Source of the DNA: Rhodocyclales bacterium
GTDB lineage: Bacteria > Pseudomonadota > Gammaproteobacteria > Burkholderiales > Rhodocyclaceae
Assembly (NCBI GenBank): GCA_028292505.1
Contig: JAQGMF010000012.1
Span: 39,435-103,434 of the forward strand
Direction: 5' to 3'
DNA length: 64,000 nt
The notes under the pieces are model-generated. The model was not told where the DNA came from. It saw nothing but the letters and a program-made list of their open reading frames with translations, and did not search any database. Shown piece by piece: positions 53,516 to 62,650 of this stretch. Position numbers and translations under genes: made by a program. Position 1 is the first letter of the stretch. Every line of letters starts with the position of its first letter.

Positions 53516-53713
53516 ATGCCCGAGAATCACGACAAGGCACAAGCCATCGCCGTTGAAGCCAAGGACTTGCCGCTGCATTGCCCGATGCCCGACGCGCCGC
53601 TGTGGGCCAGGCATCCGCGCGTCTTCCTCGACGTTACCAAGACCGGCGCGGCGAGTTGCCCTTATTGCGGCGCCAAGTACGTGCTGCATGGCGATGCGCC
53701 GAAGGGGCACTGA
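53516..53713 (+). CDS. zinc-finger domain protein (zf-CHCC)
   Basis: 65 residues with LHCPMPDAPLWARHPRVFLD and CPYCGAKYVL: the Cys, His, Cys-x2-Cys pattern of the zf-CHCC family, related to the NDUFS6 complex I subunit. Betaproteobacteria often carry it between ilvE and waaF, as here. It may have a structural or assembly role in zinc or iron-sulfur proteins. Starts 11 bases after ilvE. Confidence 0.9.
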   Translation: MPENHDKAQAIAVEAKDLPLHCPMPDAPLWARHPRVFLDVTKTGAASCPYCGAKYVLHGDAPKGH

Positions 53714-53755
53714 ATCACGCCGTTGCTTCGCCGATAAGCCTGCCGGGTACTCCGA

Positions 53756-54031
53756 ATGTTCAAGTTCGAGTGGGACGACCAGAAAGCCGCCAGTAATCTG
53801 AAAAAGCACGCGGTCTCGTTCGATGAAGCCGTGAGTGTGTTCGGCGATTCACTTGCATTGACGTTCGCCGACACCGATCATTCAGACACGGAAATGCGAA
53901 GTCGCACTTATGGTATGTCCAGTAAGGGGCGGCTTCTTGTGGTGGTTCACACAGAACGACGCAACAAACTTCGCATCATCAGCGCGCGAAAGGCGGCACA
54001 TTATGAAAAAAGCATCTATGAGCAAGACTGA
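53756..54031 (+). CDS. brnT: BrnT family toxin
   Basis: 91 residues with the BrnT signature from the start: FKFEWDDQKAASNLKKHAVSFDEA, then VFGD, DTDHSDTEMRSRTYGMSSKG and RIISARKAAHYEKSIYE. BrnT is a ribonuclease toxin with a RelE-like fold, normally followed by BrnA. The gene lies in what is usually a closed ilvE-zinc finger-waaF cluster, so the pair is probably an insertion. Confidence 0.93.
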   Translation: MFKFEWDDQKAASNLKKHAVSFDEAVSVFGDSLALTFADTDHSDTEMRSRTYGMSSKGRLLVVVHTERRNKLRIISARKAAHYEKSIYEQD

Positions 54032-54266
54032 TCAGGACATTCCAGAGCTGAAACGGGACCAATTGGGTGTTGGCGTGCGCGGCAAATATTTCAAACATTT
54101 TGCGCACGGTAGCAATGTGGTTGTCCTTCAACCAGATATTCAAAAAGCTTTCCCAACGTCCGAGGCGGTCAATAAAGCCTTGGCGAGCATGCTTGCTTTT
54201 GCGCAAGAGACCCAAGGTCTGGCCGGACGCACGAAGCGGACTCCCCGCAAACGGGCTGCTGTTTGA
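54003..54266 (+). CDS. brnA: BrnA-like antitoxin
   Basis: 87 residues. It contains GVRGKYF (the RGK motif of the class placed after BrnT) and a ribbon-helix-helix-like part (VVVLQPDIQKAFPTSEAVNK) with a basic end RTKRTPRKRAAV. ATG 54003 overlaps the end of brnT by 29 bases; ATG 54018 is an alternative. Sequence is shorter and more divergent than classic BrnA, so the call rests partly on position. It touches the waaF frame downstream. Confidence 0.75.
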   Translation: MKKASMSKTDQDIPELKRDQLGVGVRGKYFKHFAHGSNVVVLQPDIQKAFPTSEAVNKALASMLAFAQETQGLAGRTKRTPRKRAAV

Positions 54267-54295
54267 GAGTCCCGAAAAAGTCTCTGAATCCTTTG

Positions 54296-55309
54296 ATGGA
54301 AGTAGAACCCAGCCGCATCCTCATCGTCGCCCCGTCCTGGATCGGCGACACGGTGGCCGCTCAGCCACTGCTCATGCGGCTTCGCAAGCACTATCCGGAT
54401 GCGCGCATCGACGTGCTCGCGCCGCCCTGGGTTGCGGCCGTACTGCATGCCATGCCGGAAATAAATGGCAATGTCATCGACAATCCCTTTGCGCATGGTG
54501 AGTTGCGCCTGGTCGATCGCTGGGCCTTGGCACGTAAACTCAAGGCCAATGGCTACGATGCAGCTTATGTCCTGCCCAACTCGCTCAAATCGGCACTGAT
54601 TCCGTTTTTCGCCCGCATTCCGCATCGTGTCGGCTTCATCGGCGAGTCGCGATATGGCTTAATCAATGTTCGCCACACGCTCGACAAGATTGCCTTGCCG
54701 CTACAGGTGGAACGCTATGCCGTACTTGCCGAGGCACCGGGTCAGCCTTTGCCACGCCCTTTGCCAAACCCCGCGCTGCAAATCGATGCGGTAAGCATAC
54801 CGGCAACACTTGCCAACCTCGGTTTGAGTGTCTCTCCGCCGCCCGTGATCTTCTGTCCCGGCGCGGAATTCGGCGTAGCCAAGCGCTGGCCTGCGCAGCA
54901 TTTCGCTGAACTGGCGCAAAAGCTGGCGGCGCAAGGTACGCCGGTGTGGCTGCTCGGTTCGAAAAAAGATGGCGTGGTTGGAGAAGAAATCGCGCGGCTG
55001 TCGAAAGGTGCGGCGCGCAATCTATGCGGCCTGACCAATCTCGAACAAGCCGTACAGTTGCTTTCGCTTGCCCGCCACGTCGTGACCAACGATTCAGGCC
55101 TCATGCATGTGGCGGCTGCGCTGGGCCGGCCGCTGACGGCACTGTTCGGCTCTTCCAGCCCCGAATACACACCACCGCTCTCTGACAAAGCGCAGACCAT
55201 CTGGCTCAAGCTCGAATGCAGTCCCTGCTTTCAGCGTGAATGTCCGCTGGGGCATCTGAACTGCCTGCGTGGTATCACGGCGGAACGCGTAGCCCATACT
55301 GTGACTTAG
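54296..55309 (+). CDS. waaF: lipopolysaccharide heptosyltransferase II
   Basis: Adds the second heptose to the LPS inner core (GT9 family) from ADP-heptose. 337 residues from ATG 54296 (MEVEPSRILIVAPSWIGDTV); an open frame begins earlier with TTG 54263. Motifs FCPGAEFGVAKRWPAQHFA, DSGLMHVAAALGRPLTALFGS and the C-terminal SPCFQRECPLGHLNCL fit WaaF. It ends the ilvE group. Confidence 0.95.
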   Translation: MEVEPSRILIVAPSWIGDTVAAQPLLMRLRKHYPDARIDVLAPPWVAAVLHAMPEINGNVIDNPFAHGELRLVDRWALARKLKANGYDAAYVLPNSLKSALIPFFARIPHRVGFIGESRYGLINVRHTLDKIALPLQVERYAVLAEAPGQPLPRPLPNPALQIDAVSIPATLANLGLSVSPPPVIFCPGAEFGVAKRWPAQHFAELAQKLAAQGTPVWLLGSKKDGVVGEEIARLSKGAARNLCGLTNLEQAVQLLSLARHVVTNDSGLMHVAAALGRPLTALFGSSSPEYTPPLSDKAQTIWLKLECSPCFQRECPLGHLNCLRGITAERVAHTVT

Positions 55310-55361
55310 CTTGGTGTAGCATTCTGTTGCCCAAGTCACCACCGCCCTTCACGCCGAACTC

Positions 55362-55793
55362 ATGCCCAGAACCATCTACGCCACGCCAGATGATGCCGAA
55401 CAGGCCTTCTATGAAGCGCTGTCGCGTGGCGACCTGGAGGCAATGATGAATGTCTGGGCCGAAGACGAGGAAGTGGTCTGCGTGCAGCCTGGCGGCTCGC
55501 GCTTTACCGGCCTGGCATCGATTCGCGAAGCCTGGCGTCAGCTATTTGCGACCGGCATGAAGATTCGCGTGCGCACCAGTCACCCGATCAAGACGCAGGC
55601 CATGCTATTGGCTGTGCACTGCGTGCTGGAGCACGTGAATATCGAGGGCGACGATACGATCGCCCCGCCGATGATTGCCACCAACGTGTTCTCACGCGGC
55701 GCGCAAGGCTGGCAGATGATCCTGCACCACACTTCGCCGGCCCCCGATACCGAGGGCTTGCTGCTGCAGGACACGCCGCGCATCGTACATTAG
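55362..55793 (+). CDS. SnoaL/DUF4440-type NTF2-fold protein
   Basis: 143 residues with the NTF2-like pattern: AEQAFYEALSRGDLEAMMNVW, CVQPGGSRFTGLASIREAW, then beta strands ending with FSRGAQGWQMILHHTSP. Similar to SnoaL-like and DUF4440 proteins found next to waaF in betaproteobacteria. No catalytic residues can be identified, so the function is open. Start 52 bases after waaF. Confidence 0.85.
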   Translation: MPRTIYATPDDAEQAFYEALSRGDLEAMMNVWAEDEEVVCVQPGGSRFTGLASIREAWRQLFATGMKIRVRTSHPIKTQAMLLAVHCVLEHVNIEGDDTIAPPMIATNVFSRGAQGWQMILHHTSPAPDTEGLLLQDTPRIVH

Positions 55794-55878
55794 CCGCCGA
55801 CAGCCCATTCAGCATTTGGAGACGAACCGCTGCAGCTTATGCTCTTTGGCAGAGAGTCAGTCCAAGAGAATAAAAATC

Positions 55879-56841
55879 ATGCGGCACGAAACTGAAAAGT
55901 ATCAATCGCCGGCATGGCTGCCCAGCGGCCACCTGCAGACCATCTGGCCTTTGAGCATCAAGGGCCGTATGCCCGCCCTCAAACGCCGGCGCTGGGACAC
56001 GCCGGATGGCGATTTCATCGATGTGGATTCCCTGCCTAAACAACCGAAGGCGCCGGTCGTGGTGCTCTTTCACGGGCTGGAAGGCTCCAGCGGCAGTCAC
56101 TATGCGCGCGCCCTGATGCGCACCGTGGCGGAACGCGGCTGGAATGGCTCGGTCGTGCATTTTCGTGGCTGCTCGGGCGAACCGAATCGTCTGGGCCGCG
56201 CCTATCACTCGGGCGATGCTGACGAAATCGACTGGATACTGCGCCGCTTTTCCGCTAAATTTCCCGATGTGCCAATTTATGCCGTTGGCGTTTCTCTTGG
56301 CGGCAATGCCTTGCTTTGCTGGCTGGGCAGTCGGCGTGAGGCGGCTTACAAACTGATCACCAAGGCTGCGGCAATTTCCGCACCGATCGATCTGACAGCT
56401 GCGGGCCTGAAACTGGCGCAAGGGCTCAACAAGGTCTACACACAGCATTTCCTGAGCAGCATGCGACGCAATGCTCGGCTCAAAGCGAGCAAATTTCCCG
56501 GCCTGTTCGACGCTGAGCGTGCCACGCGCGCCAAGACCTTGTTCGAGTTCGACGATGCTTACACCGCGCCTGTACATGGCTTCAAGAATGTCCACGATTA
56601 CTGGGAGCGCGCCTCGTCAAAATCGCTGCTGCGCATGATCGCCGTGCCGACCTTGGTGTTGAATGCGAAAAACGACCCTTTCCTGCCGCGCAGTGCCTTG
56701 CCGCGCAAGCGGGATGTTTCGCCCATGGTGACGCTGGAACAGCCCGAAGAGGGCGGTCACGTGGGTTTTGTCAGCGGGCGCTTTCCGGGCAACCTGGACT
56801 GGCTGCCGGAGCGCATCGTGCGCTACTTCGAGTCGATTTAA
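55879..56841 (+). CDS. alpha/beta hydrolase YheT family
   Basis: 320 residues; alpha/beta hydrolase with nucleophile elbow GVSLGG around Ser139, FHGLEGSSGSHYARALM (oxyanion region), HFRGCSGEPNRL, and late Asp in NAKNDPFLP and His in GGHVGFV forming the triad. N-terminal SPAWLPSGHLQTIWP is the family hallmark. Physiological substrate unknown. ATG 55879 is preferred over an upstream TTG. Confidence 0.92.
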   Translation: MRHETEKYQSPAWLPSGHLQTIWPLSIKGRMPALKRRRWDTPDGDFIDVDSLPKQPKAPVVVLFHGLEGSSGSHYARALMRTVAERGWNGSVVHFRGCSGEPNRLGRAYHSGDADEIDWILRRFSAKFPDVPIYAVGVSLGGNALLCWLGSRREAAYKLITKAAAISAPIDLTAAGLKLAQGLNKVYTQHFLSSMRRNARLKASKFPGLFDAERATRAKTLFEFDDAYTAPVHGFKNVHDYWERASSKSLLRMIAVPTLVLNAKNDPFLPRSALPRKRDVSPMVTLEQPEEGGHVGFVSGRFPGNLDWLPERIVRYFESI

Positions 56842-56863
56842 GAAGCCGACCCGAACAGCAAGA

Positions 56864-57052
56864 TCAGGCCTTCGTATTGATGACGCCGCCTGGTTGGCCC
56901 GGCGACACCGGAGGCAGCGCCTCGATTAGCTGCTGAGCTTGTTGCGCCTGGATATCGGTGGCTTTTTTCGCCAAGTCCACCTGCACCTGCGATTGCACAT
57001 CGCCGGCCTTCTCCGTGGTCAGACCCCGTGTGATGCTACTGACTTCGTCCAT
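56864..57052 (-). CDS. YjfB-like putative motility protein
   Basis: 62 residues, mostly helical: VSSITRGLTTEKAGDVQSQV, then QVDLAKKATDIQAQQAQQLI and a Pro/Gly-rich tail. The pattern matches small YjfB family proteins (PF14070) whose function is unknown and which are often found near flagellar genes. It follows yajQ on the same strand after 41 bases. Confidence 0.65.
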   Translation of the reverse strand: MDEVSSITRGLTTEKAGDVQSQVQVDLAKKATDIQAQQAQQLIEALPPVSPGQPGGVINTKA

Positions 57053-57093
57053 GATGGCGCTCCTCTACACAGCGCCCACCCGAGGCAGACGCA

Positions 57094-57591
57094 TTACTCG
57101 CGGAAGTTGCCGAACTGTAGTGGAAAGTCGTCGATCGACTTCTTCAGCAAGGCAATGGCCTCCTGCAGCACGTCGCGCTTGGCGCCGGTGACACGTACTG
57201 TGTCGCCCTGGATGCTGGCCTGGACCTTCAGCTTGCTGTCCTTGATGAGTCTGACGATCTTCTTCGCCAGTTCGGCATCAATACCAGCCTTAACGACAAT
57301 GGTTTGTTTAACTTTATTGCCGCCTATCGCTTCGGTGTCCTTGCGCTCCATGCAGCGGATATCGACGTTGCGCTTGCCAAATTTTACGCGCGCAATATCC
57401 CAGGCCTGCTCCAGCTGGAAATCGTTGTCGGCGTAGAGCACTAGCGAGCGTTCCTTGTCCTTGCCTGTCAGCTCGATGTGTGCGTCAGAGCCTTTAAAGT
57501 CGAAGCGATTCGTGATTTCCTTGTTCGACTGGTCGATGGCGTTGCCGACCTCGACCCATTCAATTTCGTTGCTGACGTCAAATGAGGGCAT
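57094..57591 (-). CDS. yajQ: YajQ family nucleotide-binding protein
   Basis: 165 residues with the family start [33 protein letters not shown] and the C-terminal [21 protein letters not shown]. YajQ proteins have two RRM-like domains and bind c-di-GMP in Xanthomonas and Pseudomonas, where they affect transcription. That is interesting given the c-di-GMP enzymes in this window; here it is only inference. Confidence 0.94.
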   Translation of the reverse strand: MPSFDVSNEIEWVEVGNAIDQSNKEITNRFDFKGSDAHIELTGKDKERSLVLYADNDFQLEQAWDIARVKFGKRNVDIRCMERKDTEAIGGNKVKQTIVVKAGIDAELAKKIVRLIKDSKLKVQASIQGDTVRVTGAKRDVLQEAIALLKKSIDDFPLQFGNFRE

Positions 57592-57639
57592 TGGGACTCC
57601 TTGAAACAGAACTGAACGCTTCGCCGCGGGTGCGGGGTT

Positions 57640-57951
57640 TTATCCGAAATGACACACATAGTGGTAGGCATCCGTAACTTCAATATCGAAGCTGGAATTG
57701 CCTGGCACATTGAAGGACTGGCCTTCACCATAAGTCTTCCATTCGGTCTCGCCCTTGAGGCGCACGCGGCAACTGCCGGCGACGGTTTCCATGATCTCCG
57801 GCGCACCGGTATTGAAAGTCAGTGTGGCAGGCAGAACCACGCCTACTGATTTCTTCGTGCCGTCGACCAGCACGACGCTGTGGCTGACGCACTTGCCATC
57901 GAAGTACACATTGGCTTTCTTGATGACGGAAACATTGTCGAACTGGCTCAT
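57640..57951 (-). CDS. ppnP: pyrimidine/purine nucleoside phosphorylase
   Basis: 103 residues, single cupin domain of the PpnP/DUF1255 family: [51 protein letters not shown] and YHYVCHF. Phosphorolyses several nucleosides to base and ribose 1-phosphate. It is divergent from the ATP-grasp gene and 48 bases upstream of yajQ. Confidence 0.94.
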   Translation of the reverse strand: MSQFDNVSVIKKANVYFDGKCVSHSVVLVDGTKKSVGVVLPATLTFNTGAPEIMETVAGSCRVRLKGETEWKTYGEGQSFNVPGNSSFDIEVTDAYHYVCHFG

Positions 57952-58035
57952 GACGATTCTCGGAAAAAAGTGGAAGAAAAATTTAGCCGTTGATTATAAC
58001 TGCAGCGCAGCGGTGATCGCTCCACCGAACCAGAC

Positions 58036-60675
58036 ATGCGTTCCGCCGTCACGCCTATGCGCAATAGTGCGTATTACCCATGTCTCGTCGCTGTATGTAT
58101 CTTCACGTTTCCGCTACTCTTGGCCGCAGCTGTGTTCACTTCCGACGCATCTCCCGTAAGACACGCACCGTCGGCTGAAGAGCCGCTGCCCAGAATGCCC
58201 TTGTTGCATCGTTATACCGCTCCTGCCGATCGCTACGACGAGTTGCTTGCCGCCAACGGCAAGCCGCGTGCGCATTGGGAAAAGGTGATCAAACACCTGG
58301 AGTGGATGGGGCCGCGCGCACTGCAGGAATCGCGCGAAGCGGTGCAACGCCAGATCGCCGCCAATGGCGTGACCTACAACGTTTATGCCGACCCGCGCGG
58401 TGCAGACCGGCCGTGGGATCTCGATCTGCTGCCGCAAGTGCTGCCCGCCGAAGAGTGGGACGAAATTGCCGTCGCCATCCGCCAGCGCGCCACGTTGCTC
58501 AATGCGGTGCTGCGCGATCTGTATGGACCACAAAAACTCATCGCCGAAGGCCAGTTGCCAGCCAGCATCATCCAGGGGCATCCGGGCTTCCTGCGGGCCT
58601 GCCACGGCATCGAAGCGCCGGGCGGCGTGCATCTGCACCTATATGCCGCCGACATAGCGCGCGCACCGGACGGTCACTGGTGGGTCGTCTCCGACAGAAC
58701 CCAGGCGCCGTCGGGCGCAGGCTACGCGCTGGAAAATCGTGCGCTGATCGGCAGCCAGTTCCCCGAGCTGCTGCGCAAGCTGCGCGTGCAACCGCTCAAC
58801 ACTTTTTTCCAGACGCTGCGCGACTCGCTGGCGCAATGGGCGCCGCGCGATGACGAAGCTCCACTGATCGTGCTGCTCACGCCAGGCATGCTCAACGAAA
58901 CCTACTTCGAGCACGCCTACTTGGCACGTCATATGGGCATCCCGCTCGTCGAAGGTCAGGATCTGACGGTACGCAACGGCGCGGTATTTCTCAAGACGCT
59001 TGCCGGCCTGCGCCGCGTGCATGCCATTCTGCGCCGCGTCGATGATAGCTGGTGCGACCCGATGGAATTGCGCTCGGAATCGGCGCTCGGTGTACCGGGA
59101 CTCGTCGATGTCGCGCGCAAGGGCGGCGTGCTCATCGCCAATGCGCTCGGCAGCGGGCTCATCGAATCCGGCGCGTTGCTCGGCTATCTGCCCGCCGTTT
59201 GCGAACACGTGCTCGGCGAAGAACTGGCCATGCCCTCGGTCGCGACCTGGTGGTGCGGCGAAGAGCCGGCGCTGGAAGAAGTGGCCGAGCGCATCAATTC
59301 GCTCGTCATAAAAAATGCCTACGGCTTCGCCGCCGAAGGCCCGGTGTTCGGCGGTGATCTGGATGCCGCCGCACGCGAGGCATTGATCCGGCGCATTCAC
59401 GAACAACCGCGCAATTTCGTCGGCCAGGAAATGGTGCGCATGTCGCGCGTGCCAGTGTGGGGCCCGCAGAATGCCTCGCTCGAAGCACGTCTGACCGGGC
59501 TGCGCGTCTATGCCGCCGCAACGCCGAACGGCTACATCGTCATGCCGGGCGGACTGAGCCGGGTGGCCGGCCTGCAAGATGCTCGCGTCATAACGATTCA
59601 ACGCGGCGGCGGCAGTAAGGACACGTGGGTATTGGCCGGCGCGCAGGAAGAATTGCCCTTGACGCCACCACGCGTGGTCGACTATCCGACCATCGTGACC
59701 GAACACGATCACGGCTCGCTTGCCAGCCGCACCGGCGACAGCATGTTCTGGTTGGCGCGCTACGTGGAGCGCGCGGACTGTGCCCTGCGTCTGTTGCGCT
59801 GCGGCCTAAGGCAGCAGCTCTCCGCGGACGACGCCGAATGGCCGGCCTTGCTTGTAGCAGGTCTGCGCTGCGGTGTGATTACCACCCACGACGCCGCTTT
59901 CGCCGAAGTGTCCGCCAAACCTCTGACCCCGCAGGCCACCTTGCTGGTCTCGCTCAAGGACGGCAAGTTTCCCGGCGGCCCGATCAACAATCTGCGCAAC
60001 GTAGTCCGCCTCGCGCGTACGCTGCGCGATCGTCTCGCGCCAGACAGCTGGCGCATCTACAACCGCCTCGACCGCCTTACCACGTCGTGGATGCGCGGCG
60101 CGCATACCTTGTCCGACGCACTCGAATTTCTCGACCAATCGCTGCTGGCGCTGATCACGCTTTCCGGCTACAGCATGGAACACATGACGCGCGATGCGGG
60201 CTGGCGTTTCCAGTCGATCGGCCGCCGCGTCGAGCGCATGCAATTTCTCGCCATCGCGTTGGAGGCGCTGCTGGTGCCTGACAAGGGGCCGCCTGCGCTG
60301 GCCAGCCTCATCGATCTCTCCGATGCCGTGCTCACCTATCGTCGTCGCTACCAGCGCGCGCCCGAAGGCGGTCCGGTCGCCGAACTGATACTGACCGACC
60401 GCGACAATCCGCGCGCCTTTCTCTACCAGCTCGAATCCCTGGCGGATCACGTCGGCCTGCTGCCCGGCCAGTTGCCCGCCGATACCTGCACGCCGCTGCG
60501 ACTGCTGGCCGAACAACTGCTCACGCGCAAACCAGAAGATTGGATCAATTCGAGCGTACAGACCGCCGCGCTACGCACGTTGCTGCAGGAGTCCTGGCAA
60601 GCCGGTAACCAGCTCGCCAATTTCCTGCAGAATCGCTACTTCAGTCACCTCGATGCGCGCACGACGATAAGCTGA
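58036..60675 (+). CDS. circularly permuted ATP-grasp / alpha-E domain fusion
   Basis: 879 residues as drawn. Residues about 70-520: circularly permuted type 2 ATP-grasp (DUF404/DUF407: YADPRGADRPWDLDLLPQVL, HPGFLRACHG, VVSDRTQAPSGAGYALENR, VKNAYGFAAEGPVFGG-like IKNAYG). Residues about 560-879: alpha-E (DUF403) helical domain (GDSMFWLARYVERADCALRL, SIGRRVERMQFLA). It is normally paired with a transglutaminase-like gene, as here. The start is uncertain: ATG 58036 adds a hydrophobic stretch (residues 12-33); ATG 58195 would remove it. Proposed role in peptide or small-molecule ligation is unproven. Confidence 0.9.
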   Translation: MRSAVTPMRNSAYYPCLVAVCIFTFPLLLAAAVFTSDASPVRHAPSAEEPLPRMPLLHRYTAPADRYDELLAANGKPRAHWEKVIKHLEWMGPRALQESREAVQRQIAANGVTYNVYADPRGADRPWDLDLLPQVLPAEEWDEIAVAIRQRATLLNAVLRDLYGPQKLIAEGQLPASIIQGHPGFLRACHGIEAPGGVHLHLYAADIARAPDGHWWVVSDRTQAPSGAGYALENRALIGSQFPELLRKLRVQPLNTFFQTLRDSLAQWAPRDDEAPLIVLLTPGMLNETYFEHAYLARHMGIPLVEGQDLTVRNGAVFLKTLAGLRRVHAILRRVDDSWCDPMELRSESALGVPGLVDVARKGGVLIANALGSGLIESGALLGYLPAVCEHVLGEELAMPSVATWWCGEEPALEEVAERINSLVIKNAYGFAAEGPVFGGDLDAAAREALIRRIHEQPRNFVGQEMVRMSRVPVWGPQNASLEARLTGLRVYAAATPNGYIVMPGGLSRVAGLQDARVITIQRGGGSKDTWVLAGAQEELPLTPPRVVDYPTIVTEHDHGSLASRTGDSMFWLARYVERADCALRLLRCGLRQQLSADDAEWPALLVAGLRCGVITTHDAAFAEVSAKPLTPQATLLVSLKDGKFPGGPINNLRNVVRLARTLRDRLAPDSWRIYNRLDRLTTSWMRGAHTLSDALEFLDQSLLALITLSGYSMEHMTRDAGWRFQSIGRRVERMQFLAIALEALLVPDKGPPALASLIDLSDAVLTYRRRYQRAPEGGPVAELILTDRDNPRAFLYQLESLADHVGLLPGQLPADTCTPLRLLAEQLLTRKPEDWINSSVQTAALRTLLQESWQAGNQLANFLQNRYFSHLDARTTIS

Positions 60676-60681
60676 TTGCAT

Positions 60682-61593
60682 ATGATCTACAGGATCGAGC
60701 ACCTTACCCAATACGCATATGGCAGCCCGGTCGGCCTGAGCTTCCAGATTGCGCATCTGCACCCGCGCGACGACGAGGAGCAGACCTGCCTATCGCATAG
60801 CCTGACGGTCGATCCGTCGCCGGAGCACATCGACGAAGGACAAGATTATTTCGGCAACAAGCTGGCGCGTTTCGAATTGATCAGCCCTCACGCCAAACTC
60901 GCCATTACGGCCACCAGTGAAGTCGACGTACGACGCGAACCGAATACGCCAGCGGAAAGCGAGAAGTGGGAAGACGTGCGTCAATACTTCGCCGAGACAC
61001 GCTGGGGCCAGGACGCCGACAGCGCCGCGGCGGAGTTCCTGTTCCCCTCGCCGCTCGTGCCGCACACGCCCTCGCTACGCGAATACGCCAGTACCAGCTT
61101 CGTACCGGACGCGCAAATCGCCGAAGCAGCGCTGGATCTGATGACGCGCATTCACGAGGATTTCGAATTCGACTCGACCGCCACCCACGTCACCACCTCG
61201 ATCGAAACCGTGCTGGAAATCCGTCGTGGTGTCTGCCAGGACTTTGCCCATCTTATGATCGGCTGCCTGCGCGCACTGGGCCTGCCGGCGCGCTATGTAT
61301 CCGGCTACCTGCTCACACAGCCGCCACCCGGCCAGCCGCGCCTCGTCGGCGCCGATGCCTCGCACGCCTGGGTGGCGCTCTATATCCCCTCGCACGGCTG
61401 GTTAGCACTGGACCCGACGAATAACATCGTGCCTGGCGACAAGCACGTCATGCTCGCCTGGGGCCGCGATTTCTCGGATGTATCACCCCTGCGCGGTGTC
61501 ATTCTCGGCGGTGGCGAACACGAAGTGGAGGTCGGCGTGACCGTCACGCCCATTGCGTCGCAAGAGCAGGACGAGGTCGACGTTTCGGACTGA
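60682..61593 (+). CDS. transglutaminase-like cysteine peptidase family protein
   Basis: 303 residues: N-terminal beta domain with IYRIEHLTQYAYGSPVGLS and HIDEGQDYFGN, then a transglutaminase core with triad Cys185 (RRGVCQDFAHL), His228 (DASHAWVAL) and Asp244 (LALDPTNN). The usual companion of the ATP-grasp/alpha-E protein that ends 6 bases upstream. Substrate unknown. ATG 60682 is used; TTG 60676 precedes it. Confidence 0.93.
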   Translation: MIYRIEHLTQYAYGSPVGLSFQIAHLHPRDDEEQTCLSHSLTVDPSPEHIDEGQDYFGNKLARFELISPHAKLAITATSEVDVRREPNTPAESEKWEDVRQYFAETRWGQDADSAAAEFLFPSPLVPHTPSLREYASTSFVPDAQIAEAALDLMTRIHEDFEFDSTATHVTTSIETVLEIRRGVCQDFAHLMIGCLRALGLPARYVSGYLLTQPPPGQPRLVGADASHAWVALYIPSHGWLALDPTNNIVPGDKHVMLAWGRDFSDVSPLRGVILGGGEHEVEVGVTVTPIASQEQDEVDVSD

Positions 61594-61600
61594 GATGCGC

Positions 61601-62599
61601 TCAGACAGCAGGCACACAGGCGCCGCAGTGATTGATCTCGACGCTCACGTGGTACAGCGCGGGCACATCGGCCAGCCAGGTGCGCACGTGCTGCGGCTCG
61701 ATATCGAGGCGATGCGTCACCAAACCTATGATGCAAGCATAACGCGAACGCCCGACGCGCCACAGATGCAGATCGGCAATCTCGATGTCGCCTCCATTGG
61801 ATGGCGCGAGCACCGCTGCTCTGAGCTGATCGACGATGGGACCTTGCATCTCGCGATCGAGCAGCACGGCGCTCGTATTGCGCAGCAGGCCGACCGCCCA
61901 GACCGCCACCACGGCGGAGCCGAACAGCCCGATGGCCGGGTCGAGCCACTGCCAGCCGAACAATAAGCCACCGCCCAGTGCCGCGATCGCCAATACCGAT
62001 GTCATAGCGTCGGCGAGGACATGCACATAGGCTGAACGCAGATTAACGTCCACATGAGCACCATGGTGGCCATGATGATTGTGCCCATGCTCGTGATGGT
62101 GATGATGGTTGTGGTCATCGTCATGCTGGGCATGCGCGCCATGCAGAATTTTCGCGCAGACCAGATTCACCACCAGCCCGACGGCCGCCACCCAGATCGC
62201 CTCGCCATACTGGATCGGCAAGGGCGAGATCAGGCGCTCGGCCGAGCTCCAGGCCATGACACCGGCCACACCGACCAGCGCGAAGGCACTCGCAAAACCG
62301 CCGAGCACTTCGATCTTCCAGGTCCCCCAGGCGTAGCGTGGGTCGCCCGCATGACGCCGCGCCATGGTGTAGGCCAATGCCGCCATGCCTATGGCGATGG
62401 CATGCGAACTCATATGCCAGCCATCGGCCAGCAGCGCCATGGAATTGGAAAAGAAACCAACGACAATCTCCGCGACCATCATCAACAAAGTGATGACGAG
62501 CACCCAGCGCGTGCTGCGTTCGGCGGCGGGGTTGCCTTCATCGAAATGATGTGGCATTACCCATTCCTGGGAAGCGTGCGGACTCGTGTGGACGTGCAT
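61601..62599 (-). CDS. dmeF: cation diffusion facilitator, DmeF-like
   Basis: 332 residues with six membrane helices and the CDF metal site in SMALLADGWHMSSHAIAI (HxxxD type, helix II) and YVHVLADAMTSVLAI (helix V). A cytoplasmic His-rich loop (HDDDHNHHHHHEHGHNHHGHH region, about 158-180) and a C-terminal domain ending INHCGACVPAV. DmeF-type exporters expel cobalt and nickel; zinc cannot be excluded. It converges on the transglutaminase gene with a 7-base gap. Confidence 0.93.
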   Translation of the reverse strand: MHVHTSPHASQEWVMPHHFDEGNPAAERSTRWVLVITLLMMVAEIVVGFFSNSMALLADGWHMSSHAIAIGMAALAYTMARRHAGDPRYAWGTWKIEVLGGFASAFALVGVAGVMAWSSAERLISPLPIQYGEAIWVAAVGLVVNLVCAKILHGAHAQHDDDHNHHHHHEHGHNHHGHHGAHVDVNLRSAYVHVLADAMTSVLAIAALGGGLLFGWQWLDPAIGLFGSAVVAVWAVGLLRNTSAVLLDREMQGPIVDQLRAAVLAPSNGGDIEIADLHLWRVGRSRYACIIGLVTHRLDIEPQHVRTWLADVPALYHVSVEINHCGACVPAV

Positions 62600-62650
62600 G
62601 ACCTGGTTTCCGGTTAAGCCCCAGTGAAAAGGGTAAGGCCGTGCAGTGCG

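Noticed and set aside
53711..53737. GCCGATAA at 53730-53737 as a FliA promoter for brnT
   Set aside because: The -35 position reads TGAATCAC, a poor match, and a flagellar sigma factor for a toxin-antitoxin pair is not expected.
58639..59712. 357-residue open frame antisense to the ATP-grasp gene
   Set aside because: Lies wholly over a conserved coding region on the other strand; typical GC-rich artefact.
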